A DNA stretch of 64,000 nucleotides from Strongylocentrotus purpuratus (GCF_000002235.5 NW_022145606.1:44530692-44594691), one strand, 5' to 3'; positions 9,978 through 24,900 are shown, counted from the first letter of the stretch. A program made the numbers and translations. Notes: generated from the letters alone by a model not told the origin.

Positions 9978-12900
9978 TCCCCCCCCCCCCCCCTTTTCTG
10001 CATACAGTTAACACAAGACAGAACATCTTTGCCAGAACGATGGAGGTCTGTCACGTTTGAATACTAAAATTCAGCCCAAACTGAAACTTTTCTTTACAAT
10101 ACAATTTTTCAGCTATCAAAATACCAACATGTTGCTCTTTGTGACATTCTACTACACTTTCCAATCCTTTTGGTTATCTATTGTGTTACATTATCTTTTG
10201 ACAGCCAGAGGGACGATAACTCTAACTACCACTTAGCATCCTTCGATCTGGCTTCCAATATGAGCCATCACTAAGATAGTGACCTATGACCCTAACACAT
10301 GCAGATAAACTGTACAATTTTACTTACATAAACATTTCTCCATATAGAAGGTTTATAAAGGTATAATATAAGGTTGCATCCTTACCTGTCTAAACTCCTC
10401 TGTGAACAAAGACACTACCCAGACAATGAGCACGTACTCAAAAATATCTTTCGCAAATTTGCCTAGGATGACATAGCTATACAGCACCAAGAAGACTATG
10501 TAGGACAACTGTAGTAGTAGTAGATGTAGGGGTTGAGAGATGGAAGGAGAGAGAGAGAGAGAGAGAGAAAGAGATGATAACTGGCATGATAAATGATCTT
10601 TGAGGTTGAACATCATTATCTTCACGTATGTATTGTATTATAATGTACACTACAAATCGAAGCCGACGTGCAATGTAGAAAAACAATACCTGGAATAAAA
10701 TACCAGTATTTTTCAGTTCAATCTGATCTGTTACCTTTGACCCAATTGAACCACACCTATTCTAATCATCATTTTGTGCAAAAAAATGCATGAAAGAACC
10801 AATACACAAGACTTTCTAAATACATTTACCGAAATCCAGGTGTGATAGTGAGCACTAAAAAAAAATATTTAAAAAAAATCCTCAACCACCCCCCCTTGAG
10901 TACAAAAAAAAAAAAAGGGATTCAGGGGGAAAATGGCATATAACAACATTCCCCCCTTTTGAGTAAGAAAATTGGTTAAAAAATCAGGAAAATCAGGAAA
11001 ATAAGGGGAAAATCAGGAAAATAGGGGTAATATCAGGGTAAAATCGGGAAGGAAAAAAAATTGGGAAATCGATTTAAATCGGGTAATTATCAGACCTGGA
11101 AATCTAAATACCATCACCATCTTTAACTTGAGCTGCAAAGAAGTGGTACTTCTGCATGCTCATCAAGTAACTTTCACAGGAGCAAATGTTTGAACACCAC
11201 CAATGCAACTTAAAATAGATTAACTATCAAGTTTTCGTTGACGAGTATACCAGGCATTGATACTTACCACATTATGTCTGAAAGTGATCATTGGCGCATT
11301 GTAGAAGAACTTGAATTTTTGCCACCAGGACAGATCCACGCCACTGTCCCTCAACATATCTTCGTCTTTATCTTCACTTGGCGGCTTGGGCTTGGCAGAA
11401 TGTCCATTCATGTTCTCAAGTAGCCTGACAACAAGAGAGATACATTATACAAATTTCTGACCATATCCTCGTACTGCATTAGCTTACCAAAACGGGTGAT
11501 TTTTCAACCGATTGTGAAGAAATCATTCATTTTCAAAATTACATCACCCATCAGGTGAACCTCTACAGTAATACATTACAAGGTCATATCTATTTGAAAG
11601 GGTTTTCAATTTTATAATTGCTCTACAACACATTTTTGTCTTACAGAGGGACATAAATTACCACTGTATACAGGTGGCCTTTATAGAGAGGTGGCTGCTA
11701 TGACCAGTTTGACTGTATTTAAGTTTTTACTTTCAATGCAATAGGTTGGACAAGAGAATATCTGAAAGGTCAAGCCCCACATTTTCCTCCACAGACTTTA
11801 TAATCTAAATTCATAAAATATTACTTATGAGGAAGCTTGGGATTTATGTAAAGTATTTCTGAATTAGCTTGGGAAAGGTGATATGATGATTTCATTTCTA
11901 AAATTGCCCAATTCTTCACCAATCAGCATCCATCTCACACGATAGGTGGATGCAGATCAAGATCTAAATCCTTTGAGATCAATTACAGTTGCAACATTCT
12001 TACAAAGTCTCATAATTATATGATATATGATATGATACGCATTTTGACTACACATTTTAACCGGGTGACTCTGGGTATTGGTGCTAATGCATTATTTTGT
12101 ATACAAATGTCCTTATTTCATTGTGTTTTAAATTCTCTCCTCTAAATTATGTCTTTCTCTACTGCTACTACATTACTTATTTTTTTCAGGAACCTATATT
12201 ATACAAGCACTGATTTTTATTAGGTTGCTCACATTCTACTTAATTATATGAATTGAGATTCATTGAGATGTGCTCATTTATACTACTATTGTATTGTATA
12301 TTTTGTTATTTTATATGTATGTCTATGTTTTCTGTAAAGTGTGGAACGATTAAAAAAAAAAAAAAAAAAAAAATACTAACATGGTCTCGCTTGCCATTCC
12401 ATTGTCTTCATTGTCTGATGGAGGATGGACTACAACACCCAACTCAATACCCTTGTTCATTGCATCACCTTCAGCAACAACCACATCATCCTGCACAGGC
12501 AAAAACAAAACATGTCAAATGCTGAAATGAAATTAGCAGACACTGTAACATCAGTTGTCAGAATCAACTGTATTTCCATCACTGCAGCAATTGATGAATT
12601 GCACCTTAAAGACCGGAGTGGGCTCTCGTGGGGAATTTGTCACCATTCAGGTGTTTACCCAATAACAGGTGTTGTCAATCACTAAGATCAGCCTTCAGTT
12701 TTATGACCAACAGGCCTCATGTAATGCGTTGCATCCCCCCCCCCCCCCTCCCCCCATATCAAAGTGATTATATTTCACTTTTCTCTCACCCAAGGACTTC
12801 CCAGAAACTATATAGGTTGTATTTCTTGATTTATTGGTTCGGTTCGCTTTGTGCAGACTTGTACACATATTAATGGTATTTCCACCAAGTCTGGTGACAG

Positions 12901-15900
12901 TGAAATATGGCCTTGTGCACTATGCCTTGTGACGTATCTTTCTATATAACATAAAATTATAGCTATTGAAAGTAAAGATACAAATGACTATTAAGGAGAT
13001 ACAAGTGTTTGTAACTCTTCATCATAGGGCCATGATATGATATAAAATCCACATAAAACAAATATCTCTTTTCTATAAAAATTGCTAATTGGAATTAAAA
13101 TTTAATTTATGAACAATGATGATGATGATGAACATATCACTACAACTATTGCCTTCAGCATCAGATTTGGTGGATACAAAGCTGAACTTAGGAGCGCTAC
13201 ATGCATCGACAGTTTCTGAGAAAGCACAAATACAGTGATACCATGTACCAACTCTTTGACGAAATGGAGCTCCCATCTGCTCCTTGATTCAACATTAAGC
13301 CATCCACCAGGAGCAGTTCAACAACTGAATCCTGATATCATTTTACTTTGTGTACTGGATGCACTGCGTATACGGTAGTAGTGGCTTCTCAATACCAAGT
13401 TTGACAAGAATATTGATGTTGGCATCAACGTATAAGCGAAGACTAATTGCATGATTAATATAAAATAAATTTAATGATGTTTATGCGCTATGGAAGACGT
13501 GCTAAACGGTGGTTGGTTTGGTCTACCTGACTGCTAAGAGAACATGTGTATGCATAGTCTTGCTAAAGTAATTATGGTACACACATTAGACATCACTCCG
13601 AAAAAGAGCAAAAATATGATAAATGATTGACATTACTTGTAATTTAATATATTTGACTTCCAGTTTAAACTCTAGATAAAGAAAATATGTATCTGCTACA
13701 ACATAAAATGAAATTTTCTGTGTGCTGTATACACAAAGGAATCCAGATCATTCTAAGAATAATTTAAGAAGGCTTTATTCTACTCACTTTTGATTTGACA
13801 GCGGCAAGCTTCTTTTTCTTCTTCTTGCTCAGTACTTTATCTTTAGGGAACTTCAGGAAGTATATCAATGGAGGGAATAGAGTGCACATCCATAGCTATA
13901 TACAAAGAGATGTATTATGAATCTAGTTTATTAAAGTGGAACCCTCTGATCTCAATGTCTCTCCAGTGAAAATGCATCATATTTACATGTACATCCAGGA
14001 GGCTGTTTCTCGAAACCATTTAACGTCTTGGACATCCAATTGAAACATGTCTTTTAGAATTAACACGCATTTCTATGGGATGTCCATGTAGACTGTTGAT
14101 GGTTTCGTTAAATTGGCTCTGTGCATGGTACTATACCTATGCAAATACACACTTGCATATGAGCAACTAAGAGACCCATAATTCTCAAGTGAAGAAACCA
14201 GGTAATTGACTTGCCCATATGCATTTGATCAATGAAAAATTTAGCAATTCAAAATGTCTTTTGTAATACCGGTATCGGATTTTCCTCAGATTATGATGTG
14301 TATAATATAAACCAACATAAAATTCAGGATGGATCCTTCCCCTTCAATTATATATTTAATATCATATTAAATAAAGTATGCATTATGAACTTACTAAGCA
14401 GTAGATCTATGTATATGGTGGGAATACAATAGAAATGAATAGCTATAGATCTAGTATAGTTATAGAAAGTGAAATAATACAATGAAATTACACTAAAATT
14501 GACAAAAGATAATTAGTTCAAATCAAAGAGATAATCATAAATTCAAGTTGGTGATAACAAATAATAATTCCTGGTAATTACATGAAATGGACTTGTCTTA
14601 TCCGAGATCTTTCCCATCCAGATCTGAGTGAGGCGACTCTGCACTCCAGAGTGTACAATGAAGTTCTTGTCCACTGCTTCCATGGCCAGACGAAGACACG
14701 TAGAATTCCCCCAGTTCGGACGCTCACAAACAAGAAGCAAAGTTGAATATTCTTCATTCTCTATATAGCATTCATTCAGGACTCCTATGGCTAGCTCTCC
14801 AAAGTTTCTAAGAGAAATACAAATCAATTAACAAAAAGTGGAAATTAAAAATGACTCTATGAAGAATACTTTATACTTGTTCTTTCAAAGAATTATTGTG
14901 ATGGTTAGACTACCTTACAATTACTGTAAGTCAACAGACGAGGCGGTGAGACGTGATCTAGGTTCAACCATTTAATACCACACAGCCCAGTCTCGTATCT
15001 GGTGAAGTGTAGTCTTATTTCAAGCAGTTAAAATGATGCACATTATACTACATCTCCCCCCAAGTATTTAACAGTTCTTTTCAAGTTACATTAAAACACT
15101 AATTTGGGAGTGCATGGGTGTATATGTATTCCTTGAGCCAACTTCTTGTTTTCATACACAAACTTTGTATTACGTTATCCTTGTCAAGTAATGTTCATTA
15201 CGAATCCTCTATCTTGATTTCTTCAAACTTCTTTTCTTCATGCTTCCCTTTTATCTTCTACAAAGTCAATCGATGTGGTTGTTTGACTAGTCTACCAGAA
15301 CGGGTATGATATCCCAGTGTGTTTTAAGGGACCTGATTGGGAAGGCCGGCCCTACTTCCCTGGGTAGGCGGGGGATTGAGAAGTTGCTCAGGACCTACAA
15401 TGTCGTTATCATGGAGAGGGGTTGAAGGGGTAGAGGGGTTTGTCAGGGTCGGTGACATCCGGGCTATGAAAGGCTACCAAAGCGCGTCTGTTTCGTCTCA
15501 CCCTACCATTATCCGTTTGGATGATGTAGGAACGTGGATGACGGGTCCTACTGACCACTTGACCACGTCGAGCTTGATCTCAGATCCACACTCCGTCACC
15601 TTGCTGTAGGGTCGGTAAGATGCGGGTTCTATGTCGTTGGTTGTAGGTCAGTGTCTGATTTGAACGGTACTCGTCTTCTTTCACTCTCACCTTTTCCAAG
15701 TCTTATGAGCATGGACTTGTGGCATAAGTGTATCAGGTAGAGTGGGGAGTTCAGTTCGCAGTCTCTGTCCCATGAGCAGCTCACATGGCGCCAGACCATT
15801 CTGAAGTGGTGTTGACCGGTAACTCAGCAAAGCAAAGTCAATATCATCGTTCTTTTTCAACAAGGCTTTCACTGTTCGTACACCTCACTCCGCTTCCCCA

Positions 15901-18900
15901 TTTGCTTGAGGATACCTTGGCGAGCTGGTAGTATGGACAAATCCATACTTCTCTGCGAATTTCTGGAAAGTCTCATTCGCGAATTGTGGTCCGTTTTCTG
16001 AAATCACCACATCAGGGATACCGTAGACAGCATATATCTCCTTCAAGGATTTGATCACGGCTTCAGAAGTGTGTCCATGTAGCCTTTTTATTTCTAGCCA
16101 TCTTGAATAGTAGTCCACTACTATAAGAAACATCTTTCCTTGATACTCAAATACCCTTTTCACATCTACCAAATATTGCTTAACCCCGGGAAATAGGTGG
16201 GGCTAAGGGGGCTCTTAGCCCCACCAATTCCTTCCTTAGCCCCACCAATTACCCGGGGTAATTTTAGCCGGCTTTCTGTTCACATTACGTTTTGCCAAAG
16301 TGGGCTAACCCCACAAATAGTACGGGACTATCTGGCCCTGCAAAATAGCAGGGTTAGCCGGGCAATTGCGGGGTTAGCCGGGCAATTGTGGTGCTAAGCT
16401 GCGTAGTGTGAATCCGAACCGGGCTAAGGAGAAGTGGGGCTAAGCAACAGCCAATCACAGACAGCGTGGTCGTGTGGTCGTGAATTTGCATTTATCGCGC
16501 GCTATGCATGCAGTTCACGTTACGCATGCATGCAGTTCACGTTGAATTTAGCGCGCGGGTCTTTCTTCTTCATTTAGTCGAAAGGCGCATGCGCGGTAGC
16601 AAAAGCATTAATATTCATGAGCTATCGAATAGTCCGGGGCTAAGGCGAACGTAGTGTGAATCGCGTGAAATTTCTTAACCCCGGCTAAGCACATAGTCCG
16701 GGGTTAAGAAAATAGATGTGAACAGCAAAAAAAATAGTATGGGGTTAAGGATAGTATGGGGTTAAGGATAGTCCGGGGTTAAGAAAAATAGATGTGAAAA
16801 GGGTAAAAGAGATCCATTCCTAGTCTCTCCCAAGGACGCATTGGGAAGGACGAAGTCATCAGTGGTTCTTTAGTCTCCTGGCTATGGATGGCACAAGTAG
16901 TCTGGAGATCATCTCTTCCACTGGCTTTGAGAGGCCTGGCCACCAGACCGACTATCGAGCTCTGGCTCTGCACTTTGTGATGCCTAGGTGACCTTGATGT
17001 AAGCGCTGTAGGATCTCTAGTCTCAAAGCCCTGGGATGACCAGTTTTTCATCATACAGGAGCAAATCATCAATCACACTGAGGTGTCCCCTCTGTTCAAA
17101 GTATTGCCTGATGATAGGGTTGTGAGGCATGTAGTCAGGCCATCCTTTCTCACAATACTCTCTGATTAATGCACATTCTTCATCAAGTCTCTGTGCATCT
17201 CTAATCTCCTCCAGTCTCCGGTCTGTTGCAGGTAAGGTGAGGGTAGATGAAGATGCGAAGGCTTCGGTTAATTCGTTTAGCTCTATGTCCTCTGGCTTTG
17301 GGCATGCTACTGGTGCTCTTGAGAGGGCGTCTGCTGTGGTCTGTTGCTTTCCAGGCACATATCTTGTGGTAATTGCATCATATCTCATCAACCTTAGTCG
17401 AAATCTCAGCAACCTAGGGGGCAACTTTGAACATTCCTTTGTGTTGAGCAGTGTGACCAAAGGCTTGTGGTCAGTTTCAATTTTGAAGGACATACCAAGA
17501 ACATATATAGTCACTGAACTTCTCACATGCCCATGTAGCCGCTAGAGCTTCCTTCTCAATGACTGCGTAACGTTGCTCAGTCTCAGTTAGCGAACGGGAA
17601 GCATAGCAGACTGGCCGTCGGTGTCCATCCTTTTGAGTCTGGAGCAGTATTGCTCCTACTCCAGTCGACGATGTATCAGCAGCAATAGTTGTAGGCAATG
17701 ATGGGTCGTAGTGGGCAAGAAATTCAGTGACATCTGTCAGCATTTTCTTTATGTGCTCAAATGCTCTCTGTTGTGGTTCCTCCCAGCACCATCCGTTGTC
17801 CTTCCTCAAGAGTGTCCAGCATGTCCATGAACCTACGCATCGAGCAGGCCATACCCTTGACCTATTATTCACCAGAGATTCAGACGATATCGACCATGTG
17901 AAGCTGTTGTCTTCACTCCCTTCCGATCATTCTGCACTTGTTGCTACAGTTAGCCTCACCACTCCACAGAACCCAAAGAAGGAAGTGAGCTTCAGAAAAT
18001 TTTGAAGCATCAATATGGACTCTCTACGCAACGACATTAAACAGATCTTCCATCCAATTTCTGAACCTATATGTCCCTCTAAATCTGCAGATCAATACAA
18101 CTCCTTTCTGAGTACTTTGATTGATAGGCATGCTCCTCTTCAAGTCAAAACCGTCACAATTAGACCTAAAGCGCCTTGGTTTACCGAAGACGTGCGGGAG
18201 GCAAAGAGACGAAGGCGCCGGGCGGAACGCTGTATGATCAAGTCAGGGCTTTGTGTTGACAGGGAACTGTATCGTCGAGAATGCGATTCTTACTACGAAT
18301 GCATCTACAATGCTAGGTCAACGTATCTCAAGAATCTTATTGCAGATGCTGACACCAAACAACTGTTCAGCATTGTTAATTCACTCTCATCACCAAATCA
18401 ATCATCAATTATTCCAGATCACTCATCTGACAGTGAACTTGCCAACAGGTTTGCTAGGTTCTTCAGCGAGAAGGTATCCAATTTGGTATCTTCCTTCACT
18501 GATCAGTTCCGGTGCCAGCAGTCACATATTGCGCTCCGTCGTCTGATCATGAACTCTCCCAATTCTGTCTTGTATCTGATCCGGAATTCAGGAAGCTCAT
18601 CAAATCACTACCATCTAAATACTGTAGGTTGGATCCAATTCCCACGTGGCTCTTGAAGGACAACCTTGACGAACTCCTCCCTGTTATCACCAAGATGTTT
18701 AATCTCTCCTTGTCTTCTGGTCATGTCCCGGAATCATTTAAAAAAAACCTACTCCTTCCTCTTCTTAAGAAGCCGAACCTTGATCCAAATGGACTGAACA
18801 ACTACAGGCCCATTGCAAATCTACCTTTCCTAGATAAGGTCTTGGAGAGGATTGTGGCTGCTCAGCTGAAGGCCCACCTCAAGAGATTTGGCATGCTTCC

Positions 18901-21900
18901 TGTTCATCAATCTGCTTACAGGAACCACCATTCAACAGAAACTGCTACGGTTAAAGTCTTGAACGATCTTCTCCTGGCCATAGACAAGGGTAATGAAGCC
19001 GTGCTCATCCTCCTGGATTACACGGCTGCATTTGACACCATCGACCATACCCTGTTACTTCATCGCCTGGAAAATGACTTTTTCATCACCGGAACTGTGC
19101 TTGATTGGATACGCTCATATCTCCACAATCGCAGTCAACGTGTGATTATCAACGACACGCCTTCTGCAACATTTCCACTGATCTGCGGCGTTCCTCAAGG
19201 TTCCGTAATCGGCCCACTTCTCTTCGTTCTCTACACCAGCCCACTGTCAAAGGTCATTAACTCTCACCAGGGGATTCAACATGCGATGTACGCTGACGAC
19301 ACTCAGATTTATATAACTCTTAAGCCTAACAGGAAGGATGATGCGACTCGGAAACTCAGCAGTTGCCTTGAAGACATAAGGTTCTGGTCTTCTAACAATA
19401 GACTTTGCCTTAATGAACGAAAATCTGAAATGATCCACATTACTTCCAAATTCAGAAACACCGATTCCTTCCCCGACTTGGTTACCGGAGACGGTTCACT
19501 GAAGGGTAGTGAATACGTTCGAGACCTGGGTGTTTTAATCGACAAAAATCTTACATTTCAGCAGCACATTAAAAACGTATGTAAATCGGCATCTTTTGGA
19601 ATCTTCAAAATTGGGAAAATTAGGAAACTACTTGACCGGCCCACAACTGCAAAATTAACCCATGCATTTGTTTCCTCCCACCTTGATTATTGTAATTCAA
19701 TTTTTTCTGGTCTTCCGCATTCGTCCCTACTTCCACTTCAAAGAATTTAGAATACTGCTGCAAGGCTTGTTACTCTCTCGAGAAAGTTTGAGCACATAAC
19801 CCCAATATTGTGTTCTCTTCATTGGCTTCCCATACACCATCGTATAACATTTAAAGTTCTTCTTCTTACATACAAAATTCTCCATGGCCAAGCCCCTAAA
19901 TATCTTTCAGATTTGATTTCCTTACGTTCTTCTAGTTCTTTAAGACCTCTTCGATCATCATCAACCTTGGAGTTAACCCTCGGACCTCGTACCGTTACAA
20001 AATATGGCGATCAAGCTTTGTCAGTAAATGCCCCTATCCTTTGGAATAAATTACCAGCCCACTTTCATAATATTCATTCTCTTGACCAATTCAAGTCCTT
20101 GCTGGAAACGCACCTTTTTAATTCATAAATAATACTCTGAAGTTGTGAGTCGGTCAAAGGAGGTGCACACCGTCTTATTTCTTGTTTGTTCGATCTTATG
20201 TTTGATCCTATGTTTGACCTCTTGTATGTATGTTTGATCTCACTCTTATTTGTTACTATTATATATGTTTATTTACTTATTTATTTATTTATTTCGTTTT
20301 ATTTAAACAGGGTGGCCCCGTCAGTAATCGCAGTACTGTTTTCCAGGGGGCCCTGTACACAAATGCAACATATACATGTATGAAGAAACAAACTACTTGA
20401 ACAATATAAACATCACAGAAACATCAATACATAGTAACATATAATAGAAAAAGAGTAAAGAATAAGAGTGAATAATGAAACAAATGCATGATTTATTGAA
20501 TAAAGAACAGATGTATAAGTTATGTGTTTATTATAAGTTTTGGTAAATAATTGTTTAGTCAGAATATGGTGCGCTTAGAAACACCAGTATTAAGCGCCTT
20601 ATAAATATTGTGTATTATTATTAAGAGTGCACGAAGCGGTTCATTCATTACTGCCAACTTGATTAACCATACCCATGAATCTTTGAAGTTCTGTGATGGT
20701 CCTCGGTGCCGGAAACTCTCGGATTGCCTGTGTTTTTTCTGGATCAATTTGCACACCTGTTGCATCCACAATGTGGCTTAAGAATTTCACTGTCTCTCGT
20801 GAAAATTCACATTTGCTGTTGAGGGTGAGGCCAGCTTCCACAAAACGCTGCAACACTGCTCTCACCCTAGTGTCATGTTCTGCTGTTGTCGCTTCATGTA
20901 TCAGAACATCATCCATGTGGCAGATGACTCCTTCCAGACCCTCCAGGATACCCGACATTGTGCGTTGGAATATCTCAGGAGCGGATGTGATCCCGAACGG
21001 TAGCCTATAGAAGCAAAACCTACCGAACGGTTTGATGAAAGTCGTCAGAAGCTTCGATTCTTCATCTATGGGCAGCTGCCAGAACCCACTGTTTGCATCC
21101 AGCTTGGTGAAGATAGTGCCTCTCCCTAGCTTAGCAAGGCTTTCATCAACTGATGTCATTGGTTGCACTTCCCGCTCTACTGCTTTGTTGAGTTGTGTAA
21201 GATCAACACAAATCCTGATTGCTCCGCTAGGTTTTGGGACTGGTACCATTCCGGAGCACCATTTCGTAGGCTCTGTAACAGGAGATATTACTTCTTGTTC
21301 TTACATCGGGTCAATTTCCTTCTTCACTTTTGGCAAGAGGGGGTGAGGAACTCTCCGAGGTGTGTAGAGACATACCGGTTTCGCTCCTGGGGATATAGTG
21401 TGATATGATACTCACATTCTAGTTCCCCCAATCCAGTGAATAGCTGTGGAAATTCAGCCCTGAAATTTGCCTGCTCCTTCAGGGTATCTCCAACTTCCTC
21501 TACTCTGACCTATAGATTCAGCTCTTCACATGCCTTTCTGCTGAGCAATGAGCAATCTTGATTCCTGACAACGTAGACGGTTTCTGACACTCTCCTGTTT
21601 TTGTGTTGGAGAATGGCTTTGATCTCTCCCAAAACTTCTAATTTTGTTTTTCCTGGTCCGCAGAGTCTCTTACCTGCAGGCTTCAGTTTCCTTCCACGAA
21701 GCCACTGTAGTCCATCTGACAGTACAGTTACCGCGGCACCACTGTCTAATTTGAAGTGCGTAGTGTTGCCATCTACTTGAAGATAGCACCCCAATAGTTC
21801 TTGCTGGTGTCCTTAATCTCACCCAGGAAAACAGTCTCCACCTCAAGGGAATCCTCCAACTCATGCACTGTATTCTTTGCTCCAAATGATCAACTGCGGC

Positions 21901-24900
21901 ATATACCGCTCGAAAGTGACCTATTTTTCCACACTTATGACATGTAGCCTCTCGGGCGGGGCAATTGGCACGGTCATGCTTCTGTCTGCCACAAAACATA
22001 CAACTACCTTGCATTTGACTTGTACGTGTGTCTTGCTGACTGCGTTTTGGTCTTACATTTGTGTCAGTTACATTTCTTTGTTTTACACTGTCGCTCATAA
22101 AGTTGGAATATTTTTGTTTACCCCAATTTATGGAATTATTTTAATAATAATTTAAAAATAATAGATCTAGATAATAGTATACATTCTCTGATTTTATTGA
22201 ATGATAATTTGACAATGTGTGTTTTGCGTGACTGCTAAAACATGTGTATGCTACTATGCTTATCAACTAGGGGACCTACGCCCTTAAGTCTTAAATGACA
22301 GTAATGAGGATTAATGCCCCACAAAAGGGCACTAATATAGCACATCGACACGGTTTTGATCCTGGGGCCTCACAGTTACGAGGCCATTGCTTTGTCACTG
22401 AACCATGACTGTACGCAGTGGGGGCTAAGGCAGGGGGCAGTTTCCATAAATAAAAAAAAACAAAGAAAATGCAATAAATTTTCAATAATTTATTGCATTT
22501 TACCCCGGTCCCCAACATAAAAAAATCCTCTGGACGGCCATGCATTATGGCTCAAGGCATGGACACACAGACGGTGTACTTGCTCTACATGTACGTGGGC
22601 AACATCAGCATGCATTCTTTCACCTCGAACAACTGGTCTTTTTGCTTTTCGAGCTTCTGCTTTCCTGCTTACTTGAACAACCTTCTCTAATGTCAAATCA
22701 TCCTTCGCTTGGAGTTGATCAGACAATCCATCATCCAGCACACCGACAACTATCCTATCTCAGATCAGTTCATCTTTTAATGTTTTGTACGTACTCACAA
22801 TCTTGAGCTAGCCGATATAAATCGTTAATGAAAGTATCTACACTTTCCCCACACATAGGAGCATCACTATCCTGGCTGTGTAGTAAAAGCTGTGCTTTTG
22901 ATTCTCAACATTTCAAACACCACTGTACAAAACTCAACTGATTTCACTCAATATCGGTACTTTAGTGACAATTGATGACACCTAAATGGCAGTAAAATAC
23001 ATTTTTTCAACTTAGGGTCTACTGATGTTAAAAAGAATAATTTAAAAATTCAAATTGTAAGTCTACTGTCAAACTTTGCTTTCAGCCGCATCGACATGAT
23101 TGTGTGCAGGCTATGCAATATTGTGTGGTGTGTATATTTGTGTATAGGTCTAATAATACCTGCCTCACAGCAAGTATGCAGTGCTAGAGGTCTATACGCA
23201 TTAGCATTGACTCTCTATGCTTTGCTCGAGTGCACTTTCCCCAGGCTGCTGGCTACGCTACGCCTGTTAAACTTTGCCCTTGCAACGATAGCTGTTCTTT
23301 CTTATGTTGAAATGTGCTTCGAATGCTGCCACAAGGCTCGTGTAAGTTGCGGTGCTTTCATCAATACACCGAGTCATAATAATGTCGTCCGCACAGTCAC
23401 AGTCAGGCATGTACAACAGTGTACTGACCTGTTCTCCATCCGGCTGTGTAGCGAGCCCCGATGCAGTTCGATAGCGTTTGAACCTTCAGTACCATTTTGG
23501 CCATGCATCAGCTTGATTCAGGCCGGGAACCTTCACAAAAGTCTCTGGTAATGGGAGTGATTTTTCCATGATTCAATTTTTTACTGCTGCTACCATATTG
23601 TGATGGTTAGACTGCCTTACAATTAGGCCTAAAATAAAAACTTGTTGCATTGCCCTTTGCGACCGACCCAAAAATCTGAAAATCTACGGTCGGCATTTAA
23701 CCGTTTTTTAAATTTTTTAATATTAATTAATAAAAAAATATGTATTTTGTTTGTTTAAATGGGTATAAATGCATAAAATCAAATTATTCCAAAATTCTCA
23801 CTCGTGCAAACCATGGATAATTATAAGGTGAAAAAGATATCAATGGAATGAAGACGCTGAAACACATGTATTAAAGCATTAAAAACTGAGAAATATCAGC
23901 TAAAAGAGGGCGGGAAAAAAACGGGAAAAAACACAAAAACATTCAAATCTGAACAAATATCGGCCCAGACAGGGCGACAAACTTTTCTGACCGACCGACC
24001 CATGTTTTGGCACCCAAAGGGCAATGCAACAAGTTTTTATTTTAGGCCTTACTGTAAGTCAACAGACGAGGCGGTGAGATGTGAGACGCGACGTGGACAA
24101 CTCAACATCGACTACCAATCTCACACCAACCCTAAGCCAGACAGACGTAGACGACGACACTCTAACCAATTTGAAATTCGCCACACACACTAATTCGGCC
24201 GTCTATGTCAACTCATATTTCCCAAGGACTGTAAAGACATGGAACAACCAACAACAAGCTTTAAAAATGCAGTTCCTAAAGAACTTTTTCCAAAATGTAA
24301 TCGTCCACCTTCCACCACCTCCAGTCAAAACTCTTCTTTGGAGTATTTAGGAGGAAAAGAATCCAAGATCCAAGATCTAGGTTCAACCATTTAATACCAC
24401 ACAGCCCAGTCGTCTCGTTTCTGGCGAAGTGTAGTCTTATTTCAAGCAGTTACAATGATGCACATTATATACTACAAGAATTAGGGGCGGAAATACTGAT
24501 TATGGTTGCATATCAGCTGCAAGCAATACAGCTGATGTTAGTGTCACCTGGGCCTGTTGCATAAAACGTACCATTGATGGTAACTTTGTCATCAATAGCA
24601 ACTACCATGGTAACAGGGCTCAACAGCCAATCAAAATCAAGGTTTCCATGGTAGTTACCAATACCATTGATGGCAAAGTTACCATCAATGGTAGTTAGTT
24701 TTGTGCAATGGGCCCAGGGCCCTATCTCATAAAACTTGGTATCAATAAGAAGTAACGATAACTGTTATAAGCTACTGAAATTTTGGCAATTGATTGGCTG
24801 AGGGCAAATTTGTCATAGAAATTTAGCACTTTGTTATTGATAACAAGTTTAAAGAAACAGGGATTGGAAGTGTATCTATCTTGAGCAGCAAATGCCATAC

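Larger units (their letters stand above)
17815..20622 (+). mobile_element. CR1-like non-LTR retrotransposon, 5' truncated, inserted in gypsy pol
   Basis: The element is flanked by the 7-bp direct repeat AAGAGTG (17808-17814 and 20623-20629). It starts inside the endonuclease domain, with HVHEPTHRAGHTLDLLFTRD and SLPSDHSALV. It runs through linker, RT and C-terminal domain to a 3' tail ending GCGCCTTATAAATATTGTGT(ATT)n. The (ATT) tail and protein motifs suit the CR1/L2 group. The gypsy pol frame resumes on each side. It is antisense to TRPM and to its gypsy host element. Confidence 0.9.
14896..24476 (-). mobile_element. Ty3/gypsy LTR retrotransposon, dead, with nested insertions
   Basis: Two matching LTRs bound the element: the 3' copy at 14896-15052 and the 5' copy at 23598-24476, expanded by later insertions. 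A primer-binding-like TGGTAGCAGCAG follows the 5' LTR, and a polypurine tract (GGGGGGAGA on the minus strand, 15053-15061) precedes the 3' LTR. The same AGAATTA lies just outside both ends (14889-14895 and 24477-24483), fitting a target duplication of 6-7 bp. Between the LTRs, in order, are relics of gag, zinc knuckles, aspartic protease, RT, RNase H and integrase. At least one CR1 LINE, two MITEs, a LINE tail and a SINE interrupt it. It lies in the sense orientation of TRPM within intron K-L. Confidence 0.9.
23598..24476 (-). repeat. gypsy 5' LTR expanded by two insertions
   Basis: The sequence matches the 157-bp LTR at 14896-15052, apart from a MITE (23626-24048) and a LINE tail (about 24083-24373). 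The sequence adjoining it on the internal side (plus 23581-23595) is TGGTAGCAGCAGTAA on the minus strand, a primer-binding-site candidate. Confidence 0.85.

Noticed and set aside
15118..15609. Plus-strand ORFs at the gypsy 3' end
   Set aside because: They are antisense shadows of the degenerate gypsy pol C-terminus and its 3' region.
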